Assembly (NCBI RefSeq): GCF_003945595.2
Contig: NW_024104376.1
Span: 1-64,000 of the forward strand
DNA from: Pipra filicauda
Taxonomy: Eukaryota > Chordata > Aves > Passeriformes > Pipridae
Reading direction: 5' to 3'
DNA length: 64,000 bases
Part shown: positions 58,853-64,000 of the stretch, one piece after another
Layout: every line of letters starts with the position of its first letter
Numbering within the stretch: position 1 is the stretch's first letter
The notes under the pieces: generated by a model
Database searches by the model: none
What the model saw: only the letters and a program-made list of their open reading frames with translations
What the model was told of the DNA's origin: nothing
Program-made: the position numbers and the translations under genes

Positions 58853-61704
58853 GCTGAAGTTGTACCATAGTGAACAAAAAGGCATTGTTTTCACATGGTG
58901 ACAGGCATCAATAAACTTCAAGTGATAACCATTTTCCCATCATATCCTTGTCATCCATTACCAAATGGCTATAGAATATCCCCAACAGGCTACAGGGATT
59001 AAAATTTTAATAGCTGTAGAAGGTGGTCAAATCCTTGGACTATTAGGTCATTACTACTGCCCATAGCCACTATCAGCCTGGATGAATTTTCCACTCTTCT
59101 GACAGCACACAGTATGCTGAGATCTGGCCCCAGATGTAGTCTCAAGTGAGTCTGCTTCTGACAGCAACTTTGGAAATCCCCTCCCTGGCTGCTACTGCCA
59201 TCCCAAGGATGCTGCTGCCCCATCCTGGCCTGCTGGCCCCGTGGAGGGTGCCTGTCCTGCAGGCAGCTCTCTCTCTCCACAGTCGTGAGCAAGGCATACT
59301 GAGCAGCACATCCAACAGAAAGGGGGAAAAAAGTATTTAAAATATTTCCTATCTTTAACATTTGAAAAATCTAGACTGTTCCAGTTCAATAGTGTGCCCC
59401 TTGTGGCTTACTCTACAGCTCGGTCCAGCACTCCCTTTGATGTTTTGCCAACAGTATAATAAACTTCACCGAAGAATAGAAAAACAGCTTGTCTCTGTGA
59501 AGGCCACAGACAAATTAACTGGAAATGTGAAGTGAACTAAAGCTATACCATGTTTTTTGCAGGAGCAGATTCTTTTATATTAAGTGACCTAAAAGTATAC
59601 TGTAAAATTCAGCCAAACAGAATGGTGGTCAACCTTGCTAGCATTTGCCTGGGTGGCAAATGCTGTGTTTATAGCAGTTTTGGTAAATTACTAAAATTTG
59701 TTACGTGCAGAAAAGGGAAAAGGACTTTCTTCAGAGTTAAGTGTCTTAGTTTTTATTGCTCTTCAAATTCCTGGTTTCAGCTTGTTCAGTATCAAAAAAA
59801 CCAAACAAAAGTATGAAAAATATGACTTCTGGGAAATAATCAGTTGTGGGAAGAGCAAAACTCAGGTCTGAGAATTGTAATTGGAAAATAATTTCTCTAA
59901 GACCAAATCCCCCGTGCCCTATAAGTTTAAAAAGGAAATATTATGTCTAATCTATCCTGAACAGTGGGAGACTTTTTCCTCTCCCTGTATTCATTTCTGT
60001 TTGTGTCATTCCTGGAAAGGGACCTCTTTTGTAGATATCTTCTAATTTTGTGGTGGGGATTGTGGATTTTGGTGAAATGCCAAAGTTTAAAGACTTTCAA
60101 CACTGAAAGTTTCTAAGAAAGAAATTATGTCAAATAGTCTCTCTTACCTCATATGACACTTGGCCTGAGATTTAATGCTGCTTTTTTCTAGGATACTAGA
60201 AGAAAGCTATGCTGCCACTGAGTGAGTAGCCTGTAGTTCATCTTTCAAGCAGCCCTTCACTATGCTCAGAGAAACAGAAAACTAATAAGAAAATGTAGTG
60301 CATCAGCTGTAACAACATGCCACATGAGTTAAATTTGGGGTATATTTTTAAAACCATGTATATGATATGAAAGGCTCAAAATCCCATTGTCTTTTTAGGT
60401 CAAAAAGGGTCAGCCCCTTAGAGGCCAACTGTTGTTGTGCCTAAATATGGGTGCTCAGTGCACAAACTGTAGTTTCCTGACAGGATTCAGAGTGAGAAGG
60501 CAGGTGAGCTGTCCCAGTGCATGACCAGAAGATATTGTTGTGCCTATAGATAATTTTCCTTTTATTTTAAAGGTATCGTGTGACAAAGCATACTGGAAAA
60601 CGGTACAGGAGATGAGGAAGAACATGTCAAATGTCTAAATGGCAATTGCTGCTACTTGTGCTTCCACTTCTATTCCTAATTTGAACAGTCCTGTGCAGTG
60701 TTTTACTTAATCTCAAGAGGAGTTCCCACAGCACAAGTACTGCGATAACCACAGTGCTTTACCCTTGTCACTCCCCTTTTTGCAGGCAAGGACTGTGCAT
60801 ATATTTCTCTGTCCAGGGCACTGGTCCCCTCACCCACACCCAGCAGTGATGCTGAGGTGCAGCTTAATAGGAAATACCCTATTTCTCTCTTCCTGTTGGC
60901 ATCTGGTCTAGCTTTTGAATTTCACATGGTTTTGTTCTATACTGGAAGACCTGGAGCAGGGACTAGTGCTAAATGCAGCAAATTAATCCCTCAAGCTGTT
61001 GCAGAACTTATCATCAGAAAATCACAATGTGGGACAGCCTGTGGGATGTATCTGCAGACAGCCCTTATTGGGAACAATTCTGTCAAGGCAAACTAGACCC
61101 CAGTTCAGAGTCTACCTGCAGTGAGTTTGTAAGATTTGCTATGAGAAGTCTTGCAAGTCTGCCTTGTGCCTACCAAGCAAGGCACAAGCTATATCCACCT
61201 AATTCTTTAATTAAGACATGCTGTTCTATATACTGAGCTCACACCTGCTTGTTGCTCTGCAGATGTACTCCTTGTTGACTCACTAGGAAGCAGACCATGA
61301 AATCCCAAAAGACTATCTTGAAGAATGTCTGCATGTTCCCTAACAGCTATCAGACCTCATGGGGATGGGAAGAAGCTCTCTCCATAGAGTGCCATGCTCT
61401 ATCCCCTGACACCTCGTTGCTCTTTTGCAGAGTATTCAGTGATGACCCCAATAGGAAGCCTTTTGGGATTTTTAATTGAGCGAAATTCCCATTGCACAGT
61501 CAGCCTTTACGCATTTGAGGGCAAAAGTTTTATTATTAGGAACAAAAATTAGGCATACAAATCCATTCATTAATACTCTTTGGCTTTTCCAAAGCATCTC
61601 CTCATCTAGGTTAATCAGAAGCCATGCGAAGCAGAGAGGATTAGGAAGGCATATTTTCACAAGGAGTTTCTTTATTACTTTTCTGCTCTAAGGCTCAGCA
61701 CTAA

Positions 61705-61957
61705 TGTGCTGGTTTTGGCTGAGGCAGAGTTAATTTTCTTCACAGTGGCTTGTATGGGGTTGTGTTTTGGATTTGTGGTGAAAACAGGGCTGATAACACA
61801 GAAATGTTTTTGTTATTGCTGAGCAGTGCTTACACAGAGCCAAGACCTTTTGTGCTCCTCACCCCACCCCATCAGTGAGGAGACTGGGGGTGCACAAGCA
61901 GTTGGGAGGGGACAAAGCTGGGACAGTTGATCCCAACTGACCTAGGGGATATTCCAG
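61705..61957 (+). mobile_element. Avian ERV solo LTR, left part
   Basis: It starts TGTGCTGGTTTTGGCTGAGG and continues with CAGAGTTAATTTTCTTCACA, TGTGTTTTGG and TTGCTGAGCAGTGCTTACAC, a pattern I recognise from a widespread bird LTR family (probably ERVL class; the class is from memory). The LTR stops at GATATTCCAGACC where a CR1 begins, and resumes at 63184. No internal viral genes are present, so it is a solo LTR cut in two. Confidence 0.85.
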
Positions 61958-63183
61958 ACCAACCTGATCTCCTTTTATGATCGGGTGACCTGCCTGGTGG
62001 ATGAGGGGAAGGCTGTGGATGTGTCTACCTGGACTTCAGCAAAGCCTTTGACACTGTCTCCCACAGCATACTCCTGAAAAAGCTGGCAGTCCACGGCTTG
62101 GATAGGGGCACTGCACTCTGTGCTGGGTTAGGAACTGGCTGGAGGGCCGGGCCCAGAGAGTGGTGGTGAACGGTGCTGCATCCACTTGGCGGCCGCAGTC
62201 ACTAGTGGTGTCCCCCAGGGATCAGTGTTGGGGCCAGTTCTGTTTAATATCTTTATCGATGATTTAGATGAGGGCATTGAGTCCACCATCAGCAAATTTG
62301 CAGATGACACTAAGTTGGTGGGGAGTGTCAATCAGCTGGAAGGCAGGAGGGCTCTGCAGAGGGACCTGGACAGGCTGGAGAGATGGTTTGATTCCAACGG
62401 GATGAGGTTCAACAAGGCCAAGTGCCGGGTCCTCCACTTTGGCCACAACAACCCCCTGCAGCGCTACAGGCTGGGGACAGAGTGGCTGGAGAGCAGCCAG
62501 GCAGAAAGGAACGTGGGAGTTTGGATTGACAGGAAGCTGAACATGAGCCAGCAGTGTGCCCAGGTGGCCAAGAAGGCCAACGGCATCCTGGCCTGGATCA
62601 GGAACAGTGTGGCCAGCAGGACCAGGGAAGTGATTCTTCCCCTGTACTCAGTGTTGGTGAGGCTACACCTCAAGCACTGTGTCCAGTTCTGGACCCCTCA
62701 GTTCAGGAAGGATATTGAGGTGCTGGAGCAGGTCCAGAGAAGAGCAATGAGGCTGGTGAAGGGACTCGAGCACAAGTCCTATGAGGAGAGGCTGAGGGAG
62801 CTGGGGTTTTTCAGGCTGGAGAAGAGGAGGCTCGGGGAGACCTCATCACTCTCTACAACTACCTGAAAGGAGATTGTAACCAGGTAGGGGTTGGTCTCTT
62901 CTCCCAGGCAGCTATCAGTAAGACAAGAGGGCATGGTCTTAAGCTGTACCAGGGGAGGTTTAGGTTAGATATTAGGAAGAAATTCTTTACAGAGAGGATA
63001 ATCAGGCATTGGAATGGGCTACCCAGGGAAGTGGTGGATTCTCCGTCCCTGGAGGTTTTTAAGATGAGACTGGATATGGCACTTAGTGCCATGGTCTAGT
63101 AACCATGGCAGTAGCGGATCAATGGTTGGACTTGATGATCTCAGAGGTCCCTTCCAACCCGGCTGATTCTATGATTCTATGAT
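61958..63183 (+). mobile_element. CR1 LINE inserted into the LTR, about 1.2 kb
   Basis: It begins in the RT domain (CCTGATCTCCTTTTATGATC, CTGGACTTCAGCAAAGCCTT) and ends with CCTTCCAACCCGGCTGATTC and two ATTCTATG units. It is better preserved than the other copies here: a 226-codon frame is still open. It is 5'-truncated and frameshifted before 62186, so it cannot move by itself. The insertion is younger than the LTR it interrupts. Confidence 0.96.
62186..62866 (+). pseudogene. CR1 ORF2 reverse-transcriptase remnant (226 codons open)
   Basis: This is the C-terminal half of the CR1 reverse transcriptase. [19 protein letters not shown] is followed by the catalytic FADDTK motif (about residues 37-42) and the family's thumb-like and terminal part ([35 protein letters not shown]). 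The frame runs past the usual RLG region into TSSLSTTT and a stop. The N-terminal part, including the endonuclease domain and the first RT motifs, is missing or out of frame, and there is no own ATG at the start. It is a remnant inside the LINE, not a host gene. Confidence 0.92.
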
Positions 63184-63513
63184 ATGGCATTATGCTTAGC
63201 ACATAAAGCTGGAGGAAGAAGAAGCGGGGAGGGGGGTATGTGGATATTCAGAGTTTGTCTTCTCAAGTCACTAATTATGCGTGATGGAGCCCTGCTTTCC
63301 TGGGGATGGTTGAGCACCTGCCTGCCCATGGGAAGTGGTGAATGTTTTTCTTTGCTTGTGTACACAGCTTTTGCTTATCGTATTAAACAGTCTTTATCTC
63401 GACCCATGAGTTTTCTCACTTTTACTCTACAGACTCTCTCCCCATCCCACTGGTGGGGGAGTGAGTGAATTTCTCTGTGGTGCTTAGTTGACAGCTGGGG
63501 TTAAACCATGACA
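63184..63513 (+). mobile_element. Avian ERV solo LTR, right part
   Basis: It resumes with ATATGGCATTATGCTTAGCA and carries GTGATGGAGCCCTGCTTTCC, CACCTGCCTGCCCATGGGAA, a poly(A) signal ATTAAA at 63382, GAGTTTTCTCACTTTTACTC, CCCATCCCACTGGTGGGGGA and the terminal GGGGTTAAACCATGACA. Together with the left part it makes about 580 bp starting TG and ending CA. No clear target-site duplication was seen around the ends. Confidence 0.87.
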
Positions 63514-64000
63514 TTTTATATGATGTAAACCCATGCAATATCACACTATACTGGAATACCAAAGAGATACTTTTGATTATTACTTTGACTCTGTGATTCT
63601 CCAAGGCACTGAGTGTCCCAATGAAAAGCAGAGCTGGAATGCCAATGGAAAAGGCTCCAGCACTGGTGTCTCAGGAAGGCTACAGGCATGCCTTTGCAAG
63701 GAGTCTTCCAATGAAGTGCCGAGTACAAGCTAGCTTGGCCGGCAGGCACAAATTTCACCACAGAAATCTATACAGGCATAAACTGCAAGCCTCTGGCAAA
63801 TCATTTTTGTACAATTTCCTTGCCAAGTGCTTATGCTGGGGCTTACACCAACAGCTGTGCATGCAAGTCAGAACAAAACCAACTCCCAGTTCCAATGTTA
63901 TTCTATCCCCATTTGGCTTTTGATGAAATCACCTTGCATTTCATGGCTCCTTAGTTCAGCTGACGAGACTTAAGACTTGTAGAGGCCATATACTAACACC
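63514..64000. other. Intergenic, window end
   Basis: No recognised coding or repeat feature. Short overlapping frames on both strands have no known domain. Confidence 0.55.

Larger units (their letters stand above)
56621..61704. other. Intergenic, no recognised gene
   Basis: It contains a CA-rich microsatellite at 57168-57222 and a CA/TACA-rich one at 58821-58852. Open frames of 100-120 codons (57149-57499 +, 58249-58551 -, 58999-59361 -) have no known domain. No mobile element family was recognised. Confidence 0.5.

Noticed and set aside
47752..64000. Search for CCN3/NOV exons downstream of MAL2
   Set aside because: No cysteine-rich IGFBP, VWC, TSP1 or cystine-knot coding stretch was recognised on either strand.

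Overview
The window is vertebrate nuclear DNA, almost certainly from a bird. It carries many CR1 LINE copies whose 3' ends have the avian octamer-like tail (ATTCTATG or ATTCTGTG), plus an ERV-type LTR of a kind common in birds, and it has short-intron, single-copy genes. Two complete protein-coding genes lie on the + strand: COLEC10 (collectin liver 1, CL-L1; 6 coding exons, 4657-23084) and MAL2 (a MARVEL-domain tetraspan protein; 4 coding exons, 38829-47751). In mammals these two genes are neighbours in the same order (human 8q24: TNFRSF11B, COLEC10, MAL2, CCN3/NOV), so this is conserved synteny. I recognised no exon of TNFRSF11B before 4.6 kb and none of CCN3 after 47.8 kb.

Layout. 1-4656: non-coding, no recognised feature. 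4657-23084: COLEC10, with a large first intron (11.9 kb) that holds a CR1 3' fragment in reverse orientation. 23085-38569: intergenic, with three CR1 copies, one of them an old reverse-strand fragment of about 1.76 kb. 38570-39310: the CpG island and promoter of MAL2, with two G-quadruplex-type runs. 38829-47751: MAL2, followed by a 3' UTR of about 1.8 kb. 49.6-64 kb: intergenic, with several CR1 fragments of different ages, one isolated CpG-dense patch near 55.15 kb, and at the right end an LTR split by a younger CR1 insertion.

The two genes are not an operon and need not act together. COLEC10 is a secreted lectin of the complement lectin pathway. MAL2 is a membrane-traffic protein of polarised epithelia, including hepatocytes. 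Every COLEC10 intron is phase 1 and every MAL2 intron is phase 0. Both proteins could be assembled from the DNA without any break (277 and 181 residues). No CRISPR array, tRNA, rRNA or obviously new system was seen. The more interesting details are sequence changes in COLEC10 (EPH in place of the sugar-binding EPN/EPS triplet, a second GKxGP docking motif, an extra N-glycosylation site in the neck), the isolated CpG patch, and the nested LTR/CR1. Comparisons with human proteins and repeat families come from memory; no database search was run.
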